Assembly: GCF_943734655.1 (NCBI RefSeq)
Contig: NC_071355.1
Span: 193,203,939-193,267,938 of the forward strand
From: Sabethes cyaneus
Taxonomy: Eukaryota; Arthropoda; Insecta; Diptera; Culicidae
Direction of reading: 5' to 3'
DNA: 64,000 nt
In this document: piece after piece, positions 11,620 through 23,000 of the stretch
Position numbering within the stretch: the stretch's first letter is position 1
How the letters are laid out: the number at the start of each line of letters is the position of its first letter
Program-made: the position numbers and the translations under genes
Notes under the pieces: generated by a model
Told to the model about the DNA's origin: nothing
The model's database searches: none
Seen by the model: the letters and a program-made list of their open reading frames with translations, nothing else

Positions 11620-12252
11620 GATCCTCGTTCACAAGACAGGTGACAAGAGAGCCACTCGGAATTATTTAAGAATCTTGTATAAGATAATGGACAATGGCGG
11701 GTAAGTTGATGCTGTATACACTGGTTTCAAGGTAGTATGTGATCGAATGTATCACGAAATTCTGATGGGCAAATTAGAGAAACTCAAAACCTACCGCTCA
11801 TCGATCGCCTATAGTTCAAATGCTATCTGTCAAACAGATTACCTTGCGGTGAGATTGAATATTCTACTGTTTTACCTGACTCACTGCGAATATGCGTATT
11901 ATTGAAATAAAACGTGACCATACGTTTTATTCGTTTATAACGCTTATGCAGTTAATATCGATAACAAACGATTTTTTATAAGTTGTGCTTTTGTTATTGC
12001 ATTTAATTTGTAAAAAGTTGTATAAATAACAAATCAGTTTCACAATACAATTATTGCGTACTACTGGCACATGAAATATAACGTTTGAGTACGTTATTTT
12101 TAGTGATCAAAATTAACGATATTTTCGATACAAGGGCGATATTTTTCGAAACCTTTCGAACCAACACGATCCCGCGAATACAACGCATATTCGCAGCGAG
12201 TCAGGTAACACAGTAGTTCTAAAGTGCTTACGAATGTTTCTAACGTCCCTCA
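11620..12252 (+). mobile_element. CR1/Jockey-group LINE RT relic, split by two insertions
   Basis: In broken frames the sequence reads an RT block of the kind VYTGFKVVCDRMYHEILMGK followed by LEKL, which corresponds to the usual VYTDFxxAFDxVxHxxLLxKL motif. After the 11864-12216 element it continues with a VTNVS-NVPQG-like motif (12230-12252), at which point the foldback element at 12253 begins. The usual GSxLGPLLF continuation of VPQG is missing. Confidence 0.6.
11864..12216. mobile_element. TIR element of 353 bp inserted in a LINE
   Basis: Left end CTACTGTTTTACCTGACTCA and right end (reverse complement CTACTGTGTTACCTGACTCG) are inverted repeats that extend over about 33 bp through CTGCGAATATGCG. 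The interior is AT-rich and non-coding. It separates two parts of one reverse transcriptase. Confidence 0.72.
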
Positions 12253-12906
12253 GGGGGTCACGCTATGTCCGAAGGCAATTTTTGTTTAACTTTCATGCAC
12301 CTCAGATTTTTCTTCACAGGATGTTAGTATTGGCCAAAACAATTAACTTGGGGAAGGTCTTGAAATATTGTATCTTGGGTTTTTTACAACATTCAATTTT
12401 CAAGGTTATATAGGGGTCATTCCCTCTCAAATGATCATATCCGTTGTAATCGACCACCTCCGATTTCAACAAAATTTGGTATAATTGCTCATTCCGACGC
12501 CACATTCGATTTCCTAAAGTTTTGTACAGATTGATCAATCCCCCTTGCAGTGACGCTTCTCCAATTTTCTTAGATTTTCGAAAAAACTCATTTTTCATTG
12601 CATGTCACTGCAAGGGGGATTGATCAATCTGTACAAAACTTTAGGAAATTGAATGTGGGGTCAGAATAAGTAATTATACCAAATTTGGATGAAATCGGTG
12701 ATGGTCGATTACAACGGATATGATCACTTAAGAGGGAATTACCCCTATATAACCTTGAAAATTGAATTTTGTAAAAACCTGAGATAGAATATTTTAAGAC
12801 CTTCTCTAAATTAATTGTTTTGACCAATCCTAACATCCTGTGAAGAAAAATCTGAGGTGCATGAAAGTTAAATAATAATTTCCTTTGGACATAGCGTGGG
12901 GGTATT
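12253..12906. mobile_element. Large foldback element: ~300-bp arms, 49-bp loop
   Basis: The arm from about 12253 to 12554 is repeated in reverse complement from 12604 to about 12906 with good similarity over its whole length, for example TTGATCAATCCCCCTTGCAG against its complement at the inner ends and the CACGCTATGTCC-type sequence at the outer ends. The 49-bp spacer is 12555-12603. It has no coding capacity. A single-arm copy of the same family is at 57405-57600. Confidence 0.85.
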
Positions 12907-13352
12907 CCCAGCCCCCTTTCGTTTTCGCTATTTATCAACTGGCTTGTGTTTGCTTATCTTAATCATTAAGAGACAGAGAAATCTGCTTTTGCAGCGACCA
13001 AGAGCTTTCGCTTTCTTTTTAGTCCTCTTGGTTGCTCTGGCCCCGAATGATGCCAATAACTATTTTCTCTTACAACAACTAATTTTAGTTCTGCTTACAG
13101 TTGTGCCCTTTCTGCGCAAGAAGTTTTAGTGCCGAGACAACACGTTTCTTAATTTAGACATCCGCTCCGAATCAGACGCTGTCATGAACTTCACCAGAAT
13201 GCATGCAGAAGCTCAGCAGGTTGAGGAAGCGTCAACCTTCGCACAAATGTTTATGACTCGCAAGGCTTATAACTTCTCGTGCCGACACTTATGAGTGCCT
13301 CTTTCCCTGTTCGTGTGCGATCTTACTTTTTCTCCGGGGTTGGTTGCACAAA

Positions 13353-13450
13353 GTTGACAATGTACAAAACGCTAATCAGACCGGTAGTCCTCTACGGACT
13401 TGAGACTGTAACTTTGCTTACGGAAGATATACATGAACGGATATAAGATA
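13353..13450 (+). mobile_element. RTE C-terminal fragment
   Basis: The frame reads MYKTLIRPVVLYGLETVTLL, the conserved C-terminal block of RTE-type reverse transcriptases (compare CTLYKTLIRPVVLYGHETW on the minus strand near 33150). Nothing else of the element is recognisable nearby. Confidence 0.7.
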
Positions 13451-14044
13451 TACATTGGAACGATAGGTGTTCCGGATTATTTTTGGTGGAATGCGGATAT
13501 CGGAGATAGGTGCAGGCTTTCGATAGGCTTTCGTTGATGTTCACTATCTAACGATTGTAAAACTATCTTTTCATAAAAACCACACAATTGCTGCATATTT
13601 TGTGAATCGAATGGTATGTGAATCAGCAAAATCCGTTCTGAATTGGAAGAGCTACTAACGATCAAAATCTTTCATTCTTTAGTGACACTGGCTGAATCTA
13701 AATTTTGGAGTGATACCCTGCGGTAAGACGTAGTTGTACTTTAAAATTTAAAATTATTGTAGTGGTTCTTGCGCAGTAGAAAGGCGATGTTATACCACTA
13801 GAGGGATTAATTCCGTTTTTGTTAAATTAATTTTGAGACTCTCGATTACGTTATATCGATGTAAAAAATGCTTCATATCAAGTTACGGTATATCGAAATT
13901 ACTTTAAATCTAAGTTGCTATATGTCGAGGTATTACTGTATCGAATTTTTTTTTATTTTTTTTTTTGGATTAGCAGTCGCCAATTACGTCTGTGTTGAGT
14001 ATTTTTTTTTAACTTTTTATTATTGTTTGAGCTAGCATTGAGTT
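13451..14044. other. Unrecognised stretch
   Basis: No gene is seen. There are runs of T and tatcga-type text, which may be old transposon ends, but no partners were found. Confidence 0.3.
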
Positions 14045-14325
14045 TTAGCCAAGCTTCATTCTCGAAGCTTCAATTCGAAAAAGTAGTTTAAAGGGCAATT
14101 GTAGAGCTAATTATAATCTATATTATTGTTGAAGAAAGTATAATTTTATTTTTCGTATTTACGGTGTTATGCGATTGGTACCCCGTTGGTAGCCAAATGA
14201 GCGCCGTAAATACAAAAGGTAGAATTATACTTTCTTCAACAATACTGTAGATAGTAATTAGCTTTACAATTGTCCTTCGCACCACATTTTCGAATTATGT
14301 TTCGTTGAGGCGCTACAGTCAAATG
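14045..14325. mobile_element. Palindromic MITE of the CTCAGCC family, copy A
   Basis: The two halves are complementary around about 14190: TTGTAGAGCTAATTATAATC on the left, and TACTTTCTTCAACAATACTG on the right, with CGTAAATACAAAAGGTAGAA facing its complement. The outer parts (aattcgaaaaagtagt and its counterpart ending ttcgttgaggcgctacagtc) match the better preserved element at 17551-17940. Confidence 0.6.
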
Positions 14326-15345
14326 AGCATCTACTGAGCAAAAAATTGAAAATGAAGCCTGGTTTTAGCTATGGTGCCGTTACCAGCTATGGCAAAGGAA
14401 TTTGTCTTATGTCGAGGTTGTCTTACATCGAGACATGTTCAAACATGTCCAGATATGATCAAACTTGACTCTAGATAGCAAATTTGGATTCCATTGATTT
14501 AGTTATTTAATTATAATGTGATTTAAGATGTTGCATCATAAGTTTCTGATCATGGACGAAACAGGGTGTTCCTGGAAGTTTCCGGAACTTCTCCAGATAC
14601 AACGTGGCGCTAGGTAGTTGATCGGACTTTAATTCTGGCGTAATTTGAGGTGTCGCATGATAAGTATTTGTTCATGTTCGATACTGGCCATTTCCCACAG
14701 CGATAACTTAATCCGGAACATTTCCGGTTAGTCCCAATACAGCGTAAAACTCCTAAAATGGTCGCTAAACAGCATATGTTGAATAAAAAGTCAATACGGG
14801 CTGTGATTTACGATTATTTTGGAAGTGTCATTGAAGATTTTTATTTACTTTATATGAGCAATCTGCTCTTTAAAACTTCAAAAACTCAAAAATTCGTCGA
14901 TAGATTTTTTAAAAAATTGGCTCAGATGTGTAGAATGAAAATTCAAACCAACTGGCATTTTCCGTTTAAATGGCCTATTTTATTTTTTAATAACGGTATT
15001 TTGAACACCGGGAAATGGATTGAAAGTGGACGTTACATTGTGTGATAGGTATCTGAGAAAACAGCGGCATTTAATTGGAGTGATGGAACGAATTTTAATC
15101 TTCCTTATTTTGGCTAGTTTTTTGGCCCAAATACTTCTCTGTGCACTGCCTTACTACCTCATGTTAGCAAGCACTAAACAATAAAATCTGACCAAATTAA
15201 CAGTAATGAAAAAAACTTCAAGGTATACATCCCTAAGGGTTGTACGAAAGGGTGACGTAGGACTATATCAGATTATTAAAGACTAATGTAAACTGCATTT
15301 CTGGCATATGTATGTTTATAAGAATCTGTGAGGGCCATTGTTTAA
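14326..15345. other. Unrecognised stretch with a 95-codon open frame
   Basis: An open frame at 14758-15045 starts with ATG but has no recognisable domain, no convincing splice context and ordinary AT-rich composition; I do not call it a gene. Nothing else is seen. Confidence 0.3.
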
Positions 15346-16073
15346 GGGGGCATAGTACTTTTTACACCATATTTTTTGCCTAATTTCAAATATTTTATTC
15401 TCGATAACGCGAAAAGCGAATCGATTCGGGTTTTTTGCATTCCAAACATTGCACTTTATACTAATATTTACAATTTTGTTTGCATATGTGAACCCCTTCC
15501 CCTCTCCCCTACGGCTCCTTGAACATGATCGTTCGAAAAAAACATGATTTGCGGTACCATGGATTGGCGCTGGGGGTCTTATCCGAATTGCAAAATTCCA
15601 AAACGACATGAAAGTATATTAAATTATCTCGTGTTTGACCCATCCTTTTTTTAAAATTCGAACGCATAACAAAATGGCGGAGATTCAAACATAAAAGTAA
15701 GGTTTTTAGTCGAAAAAATTGACTTTAAACATTTCTAAAAAATACAAAAATAGTAATATCAAAAAAAGAATGGGTCAAACACTAGATAATTTTGTTGGCT
15801 TTAAAACAAAAAAAGAATCATGAGAATTGCTTGAGCCGTTCTTGAGATATTTATGGTACCGACTTTCAAAACCTGGTTTCGAGAAAAACGACGTTGAACT
15901 TTTTATTCGCCGTGTAATCGCTCCAGACATGCACGGTACAAATAGCTGTAATTTTGTCAATTTTTGGAATTCATTGAAATGACTTGAAACACATATGGTC
16001 AAAATGTTAACCTTTCGAAATAATCATTAAAAAAAATTTCGATTTTTTTATGTTGAAAAAGTACTATGCCCCC
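15346..16073. mobile_element. TTAA-flanked MITE, copy 2 (728 bp), opposite orientation to copy 1
   Basis: Ends GGGGGCATAGTACTTTTT and complement are again flanked by TTAA (15342-15345 and 16074-16077). The interior matches copy 1 (396-1121) closely over its whole length but in reverse orientation, including a 75-codon open frame (minus, 15775-16002) that differs at only a few residues. The high similarity implies recent activity. Confidence 0.88.
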
Positions 16074-16544
16074 TTAAGTGAATGTTGAAAACAGAAGAGC
16101 GAAATATTCAGCTTCAGTTCTTCATATTGAATGCAATGGTAACTTTGAAAATGAGGGGGGGGGGGGGGGGTTCATTGGTACAACGCCTTCAACCATTGAG
16201 ACATAGAGATTTCTTTTAAAAATTGCTTGTGTGTATCATTAAGGTTGAAATAGTAATGAATGACCAGCCCACAGATGATTATATGAAATATGATTATGCG
16301 TAGCTTGACATGTTTCAATAATCTTACTTTAACTCGCTTGTGGCCTTTAAAAGGGTCATTGGTTACAAATACCATTAAAGCCTAAGCACGTTCATCGCAA
16401 ATATGATGTGTCATTCGAATGTCCTTTTCTTTTGACATGAATGGCAATAGGCACGTAAGTTAGCGGCGCCGATTCACTGTATCTTGCTCCGAGAAGGTTT
16501 TACTAGTTTACTTTCACAGCTTACCGCTTGTTACATAACAGAAA

Positions 16545-17098
16545 ATATGGCAGCTACGCAAAAATTTCTGTTTTATTTGTATGAGAGTCCTTATCCACAG
16601 GGGTGAGGGGTCTCAAACCATTATAAAATAAATTCATGCCTCCAAATATCCCCACATGCCAAATTTGGTTCCATTTGCTTGATTAATTCTAAAGTTATGA
16701 GGAAATTTGTATTTCATTTGTATGGGAGCCCCCCCCCCCTCTTAGAAGGGAAAGGGGTCTCAGTACACTATAGAAAAATTCTTACTTCCAAAAACCCCCA
16801 CATGCCAAATTTGGTTCCTTTTGCTTGATTAGTTCTCGAGTTTTGAGGAAATTTGTGTTCCTTTTGGATAGGAGCCCCCCTCGTCTTACGCCCTCCTTCA
16901 AATTGCTTTCTTACCCTCAGAAAATTGCTGTTCATTTTATCTATCCAACGACATATAAATTGTTCAGTTTCGTTCAGTAGTTTAGTAGTTATTAGTATTT
17001 AAAATCTTTCATTCAACCGTTACATTTCTATTTTCGTTTTCACAAAGTGCTACCCAGTCCCAGTATAGTAAACAAAGACGTAGTCCTACGTCAAAAGT
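16545..17098. mobile_element. Dispersed repeat ending GACGTAGTCCTACGTC, copy 1
   Basis: This stretch contains reiterated text of the type CCCACATGCCAAATTTGGTT followed by TGATTA-TTCTAAAG, C-runs, and ends with AAACAAAGACGTAGTCCTAC. The same sequence in reverse complement occupies 23605-23974. Internally the block around 16600-16720 is repeated at 16740-16880, so the element is partly a tandem duplication. It has no coding capacity. Confidence 0.65.
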
Positions 17099-17159
17099 CG
17101 TTATGCCAAATGACCATTATACCAAAAGATGGTTATGACAAATGGATTTATACCAAATA

Positions 17160-17473
17160 CAGGTATACCTCGATAGTACGTACACCTTTGCTTCGTTTAG
17201 CGTACGTATTACCGAAATCTACATACTATCGAATCACAATCTTAGGCTTTGAAGCATTGATGTATATGCTTAATATTGCATGAAATTTGCAAATTTGCAT
17301 ACACTATTGAATAAATATATATTTTAGTGGTATTGATTTAATATGGCGGGTATATTTTAATTTTTTTAAATCAATGATTTTGCCCTTTGTGAAACTTGGA
17401 ATGAAACAAATAAAGTGTTGCTGGAAAGTGTACGTATGTACTATCGAGGGTACGTACTATCGAGGTATACCTG
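17160..17473. mobile_element. TA-flanked pogo-type MITE (314 bp)
   Basis: Inverted ends CAGGTATACCTCGATAGTAC and complement are each bordered by TA (17158-17159 and 17474-17475). TIRs starting CAG and a TA target are typical of the pogo/Tigger branch of Tc1/mariner. The right end carries a partial second copy of the TIR motif (ACTATCGAGGGTACGTACTA). Confidence 0.75.
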
Positions 17474-17550
17474 TAACGTTATTGACTGAAGTTTTTGGAG
17501 CGTCTTAGTAGAATACAAAACCTGGAATTAAATAAAAAGAAAACTTATTC

Positions 17551-17940
17551 ACAGGCTTGACATACACTTTTCGCTTCGATTCTGCTCTTTTGATTACTGC
17601 ACCTCAGCCAAGCAAGATTTGAAAAGGTGGTGTAAGGGGTATTTGTAGAATTAGTTATTATCCGCAATATTGCTGAAGAAACTAATGTTTTATCTTTTGA
17701 TTTACGATGCTATAAGGCTGCTACCCTATTGGTAGCAAAAAGACCGCTCTTTTTGCTAGCAATGGCATTGTAGCCCTATAGCACCGTAAATACAAAAGAT
17801 AAAATATTACTCTCTTCAGTAATATTGTAGACAATTACTTGTTCTACAAATACCCCATACACTACTTTTTCAAATTTTGCTTGGCTGAGGTGCAGTAGTC
17901 AAAAGAGTTGCATCAAAGTGAAAAGTGCATGCCAAACCTG
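17551..17940. mobile_element. Palindromic MITE of the CTCAGCC family, copy B (best preserved)
   Basis: The left end reads CAGGCTTGACATACACTTTT… CTCTTTTGATTACTGCACCT and the right end is its reverse complement, giving inverted arms of more than 100 bp that continue through GGGTATTTGTAGAA. The centre contains CTACCCTATTGGTAGCAAAA and its counterpart. Relatives: 14045-14325, a half copy at 40968-41038 and an end fragment at 50563-50610. Confidence 0.75.
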
Positions 17941-18087
17941 CTTATCTAATTTAATTCTACTGTGTATATTTATTCTTTACGAATACGTATTTCGCCTACG
18001 ACTTGCAGGCTTCTTCGGAAACAGACGTACGAAATACGTATCTTTCAAGAATATATATACATGGTAGAATTAAATTGGATAAGTTTT
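17941..18087 (-). mobile_element. Palindromic ~147-bp repeat carrying a hammerhead-like core
   Basis: Arms CTTATCTAATTTAATTCTAC (17941) and complement (ending about 18087) face each other. On the minus strand the centre reads CGAAGAA, a GCCT…AGGC stem, then GAA and ATACGTAT, with the same ATACGTAT upstream at 18034-18041. This is the layout of a small hammerhead: stem III from the two ATACGTAT copies (17983-17990), stem II from AGGC (17994-17997) and GCCT (18007-18010). The core has C instead of U at position 4 (CCGAAGA rather than CTGANGA), so this copy is probably inactive. Confidence 0.4.
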
Positions 18088-18205
18088 CTTTTTATGTAAT
18101 AACGTTTTTATTTAGACAAATAAAAACATTTGGCATTATGCCAAATGTTTTTATACCATTTGGGGTAGCTCCAATTTGATATGTAGACGGAATTATTGTT
18201 CCACG

Positions 18206-19601
18206 TAGGGTCGTTTGGGTTGATTTGGATACCTGGGGTAAAATGGACTGGTGCTTTATCTCGGAAAGTTCCAGTTTCTCTGCTTTCACACTATTCTCAA
18301 CTTCTTCCTTATCTTCTTACACCATTATTAACGTAAAAAATTTGGTCTTAACTTTGACAGGCGTTGCTAACTATAAACGTAAACAAAACAACTGCCCAAA
18401 ACGACACAAGATGTAATTTTTATGCTCTAGGTTTTAAGGGGTTTTCAGTGATTTAACAAACTTTTCAAATTATTGTGCAGTGCAGTTCTGGCTACATAAG
18501 TGAAACTGTTTGATAGAAAAGTATAGTATAGATTGTATAAAAATAAATCCAATTTTTTAAACTCATATTGTTGTATGCTGTGTGGGGTGAAATGGACAGT
18601 TTTTTTGGGGTGAAATGGTCAAATTGATTTTAAAATATTTCTTCGGTCTAATTGATTCTAGATGCCGTAAAAGTACAAAAAAAAAAAATAAAAGATGTGC
18701 ATGTGATGTTGAAACAAAAATCCACCGAAAAGACCATTATAGGCAATCAAGAATGGATCTTGAGTATTTAAGAGTATTTGCAATCCCGCCCGCAATGCAA
18801 TACGCAATAACGTATGATCGCTAAAGGAAGCATTCGCAATAAAAGTCAAGGCTTTTAATAATTGGGTTTCGATGTGTATGAGAACAAAATGAATGAAATA
18901 TTTCTTTAGTCATTGCCTCTCATACTCAGTTTCATATTAATATATGTGAATTGTTCGGCACTCGGGGCTAATGCCTCCAATGCCTCCATGGTCGTCCAAA
19001 ATGCAATGTCACATTCATTTAATCATCGTAAGTATTTTATCCCAATCGATATGTCGAACTGCCATTCTATCTTCAGATTTAGGTTTGACATACTCTCTCT
19101 GAGCCACCAGAAACCAATACAGGAGTACTTGCATGTAACAAATGTGGAATAAGACCTTAAATAAGATCTAAATTCATCGAAGTATGGTTTTGTTTACTTG
19201 CAAAAAACTAAAGTGATATTGTTATAATTTATGAACTAGCTTTTCCACTCAGACAGACGGAATTGAGTTCGAATCACTATTACTAGTTAATGTGTTCTTA
19301 AGTTATCTGCTATGAGCCACAATAAGTTATTTCGTTATAAACAACAGTTTTTTACATATTGTCCATTTCACCCCAGTGCGTGTTCATATCACCCCAAACA
19401 AAATTTTGATGCCAAAAGTCATTATTTTTATTTTAACATATTTTAGCGAAACTAAGCTAGATACAATTGTTAAACTCCGCTAGTAAACAGAAAACAAGTA
19501 AATCACAGTAAATGATTCAACTTTTTTGAGTTTTTATGCTTAGATTTTGGGATAATAGCAAATCACCGCTTAGGGTGTCCAAATTACCCCAAATTACCCT
19601 A
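18206..19601. mobile_element. 1.4-kb TIR element with ends TAGGGT…TTTGGG…
   Basis: The first 28 bases (TAGGGTCGTTTGGGTTGATT…GGATACC) and the reverse complement of the last 28 (TAGGGTAATTTGGGGTAATT…GGACACC) agree at 23 of 28 positions. Inside, a second layer of inverted motifs occurs: GGGGTGAAATGGACAG (about 18587) against CCATTTCACCCC (about 19364). No transposase frame is visible, so it is a non-autonomous element. The superfamily is not assigned. Confidence 0.6.
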
Positions 19602-19702
19602 TTATGATTCAGATTTTCGGACATAAGTTATTTAAGGAAAATACATGGGATGTTAATCGGTTCGTCGGTGGTTCAGTGGTAAAGCACAAGATAGGTATAA
19701 AC

Positions 19703-20022
19703 CAGTGATGACCAAACTGCGGCCCGCCCTTTGTGATGATTGCCCTTTGAGATGATTCGTGCGGCCCGCGGACTGATTTGAAAGATGGTGAACTTGGGAG
19801 AAAATTTTTAGATGACATAAGAGTCCATCAGTTATGCCTCGCGCATGTTGTGAATCTGAATGCTTTCCAGTTTAAATCTCATGGTGATTCCAAGAAAATA
19901 GTTTTTGTTGTCGCCTATTTTACATTTTGTTATGCACAGGAATGGCCAGAGATTATTGCGGCCCGCGGCATTCATGGGAGATCTGATTTGGCCCGTACCA
20001 TGCCTATGCCTGGGCACCACCG
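19703..20022. mobile_element. hAT-type MITE (320 bp) with exact 8-bp target duplication
   Basis: The element starts CAGTGATGACCAAACTGCGG and ends …GGGCACCACCG, giving short imperfect terminal inverted repeats (CAGTGATG / CGGTGGTG). It is flanked on both sides by GTATAAAC (19695-19702 and 20023-20030). An 8-bp duplication and CAGTG-type ends are the signature of hAT transposons. It also carries gcggcccgc motifs inside both ends. No hAT transposase is recognisable. Confidence 0.8.
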
Positions 20023-23000
20023 GTATAAACAGATGACACAGATGACGTATGATTGCGTAATGCTTACAGCTGCTGTAAAATTTGACGTAAAATCGAACTA
20101 GCAAGTCTGGTTCAAACGGCTTCAAGAAAAATGTAGGTAACATCCATCATAGTGAATTCATGAATTTGACGCATCAGGACCACTATCTACACGAACCTTG
20201 GGGACTCAAGGTTCGGTTATCTGTGGTTTGGTAGAGTTAGGGGTGCTTTTCCAACTTTAGTCAACATTTCGTTTTCTTAAGGCTAAGGGGTCATAAATGA
20301 ATAAATTTTAAAAAAATCAGAGGAAAAATATGATTGAAAAAATAAAATTTGGTCTTCCTTTTCTTTTTCCTCTGGCAGCAGAGACGTGACGGTTAATTGG
20401 CACTTGAACGAACACTTGATCGCAAATTTTTTATTTATTTAAATTTATCTATTTATTTATTTCGTCAAACTTTTTAGACCACATTCTTACCCTAAAGCTT
20501 AATTATGGGTAAGAACAAAAAATGAACTAACACTTGATTGTTGTATAAGTTAATTATTATTTATAACGAGCTTGAAAAAATGGTCTCAGTAAAAAAGATC
20601 GCAGATCACTAAACAGTTTAGTGATTGGAAATTGTTAGAGAATTTTAGGTATCACCTCTGACATCTCAGTTTTATAAAAAATATACGTTTCGTTTCTAAA
20701 GTGGAGAAAGTGAAAGTGGTATTGTACTTCACATACATCGAAATGCTACTATTATTTTGCTTCTAAGGTTTCTTGAGAGTCTCCAAATTCCAGTAAAGGA
20801 TTTTAATATTTAAATTTGGATTTTAGTCATTAAAATAAAGAAATGATTCCAGTACGCACTTTATCTATCCAATAAAATTGATTTGTAAAAATTTTTATTA
20901 ACTAGGTTTTAAAAACGATTTACCTTTATGACCTGTTTGCTCATGTTTGATGAGTGTTTGCAACAGCTTATTCTTGGTGCTAGAATCATATGTTATTTCT
21001 TCGAAAACCAGCAAACAGAGATCGGTTAGAGAGAATTAGCACTACATCATCATTTTATTTTCACTTTCGTTTGTTTACACTACAAAGTTCAAGTTCCGTC
21101 CCAACTCGAGCTGTACATCAACTTCACAGGTCCATTTCACTTTCATCCGATTTAAATGCCACATCAGTACTGAAACCAAATTTTATCGCTGTTCAGAACA
21201 TACCCCAGCAGATACCTACAGTTTTTCACCACACGAGTGCCACCTGCAAACTAGCAATCTGAGTATAATCTACGCTGATTTTTGCACTCCCCAACTCTCG
21301 GCGACACCAACAAAACCAGCAACCAGCACATCAATTCGGTAGCACTGAAACTCCCAATGCCATAACGTGCTGGATGTCGACTGCAGCACACATAGGCAAC
21401 AAATTTCTCACAATCACGTGTATTCTTCACTTTTTGAAGGTGGAAGCCGGTGCAATTATATGAATTCTATGCACTACTGTGGTGGTTCTCCACCCTCTAA
21501 TACTCAGCCTCTGCTGCGCGATAGTATCACATAATACAATTCGATGCTTTTTACATTGGAATTGGATCACCTGAGCATGGGAAAATACCACCACCGTCGC
21601 AGTGTTCGGTGAAGCATACTAACTAGTGGTCATTTGATGGGTCCGCTGAGAACAACAACCGGTAGATGGTCTATGTAGCAGATGGAGTTTACACGAGTGA
21701 TGAATTGTCACACGCTAGCAGTTTTTTTTCTACTCTCGAAACCTGTGGCTTAATGGTTTATGTTTGTTCTCCGTTTCAACTATGCTGGCACTGACTGGCT
21801 GATGCGGTAGAGCGAAACATATGCTAATGATGAGAGTAGTGTCCACGGTACGATCGAGTTGATAGTAGCGATGAAAAATAGACCATTTTCCTAGATACGA
21901 TCGATTTCATAATAGACCTGGTTCGACTGTTCGACTGCGGGCTGTGAAAACGGTGGTATATTTTCGCATCGATACACTATTATTAACTAAATCCGATAAG
22001 ATCTATCATAGACGGTAAGATGCATAAATCATTGCAACTAAAAGAGGGGAAGAGCAAAAAAGAAGTTCATTTCATTAGTATACCACTCATACTTGCGCGT
22101 GGAAAACAGTTTGTAGTGCAAATCGGGTGAGATAACTTGGAGCATAAAATTAGGAAAATATCGAACAAATATTTCTTTTTTTTTAGTTTTAAATTAAACA
22201 CGGTGAGAATTAATTACTAAGCAGTTTATTATTAGGAATCACTGATGAAGGGTTGCTTATAAATCAAATATTAGCTAAGGACGCAGAATTCTTTCAAAAA
22301 CCGATCAAAATATTTAGAATAATTTTTAGTCAAATTTCCCCATTTATTCCGATCTACCCTTCGAAATTGAAACTTTTCAATTTTTTAGTTTATCTCCACG
22401 TTGAACGGCATAAAACACCTAGCGGGCTTTTTCCAACCATATGCAACATAGGTAGGTAAAGGTACTCCGTGGATGCACTCTTGCTCAACCCATCCTTTTG
22501 TGCACAGTGCACAGTTTCGATCGGATGATTGATTGGGAAATGCGTTGGTTTTCCACCAACACGATGCGTTGTTGTGCGGAGGAGTTGGGCCCTAGAGACC
22601 ACATTTTGTGACTGGTGTCTGTGTGCGTGCTTGCCAGTGAATGCCCGCAGCGGAACAAAAATGCGCCACCGGAATGAAGCAGAAACTCTGCTTTCTACGT
22701 GCGCTTATGCCTACAGCTACCTTCTGTCTAATACCGATATGCATACAATAATATAAACTGTGGATGATGCAACTGAACCGTGACTCCGGTATTTTCAGAA
22801 CACGCTTTTTATGCATATACTTTGTTGCTGTTTTTGCGATTGTTTACGTTGGTGCGCACCAAATGCGCCAACAACGGCATGTTTGTGCATTATTTGTATA
22901 GGTTTGATACGGATGGTTCTGCTGGCTGATTGCTCGCTGCCGCGTGGTAGAGAAAAGATTTGATCTGTCCATTGCTGTGGAATGCAAGACGAATTTGGTG

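Noticed and set aside
19778..20101. 107-codon frame as a hAT transposase remnant
   Set aside because: It overlaps the hAT-type MITE but shows none of the conserved hAT motifs.
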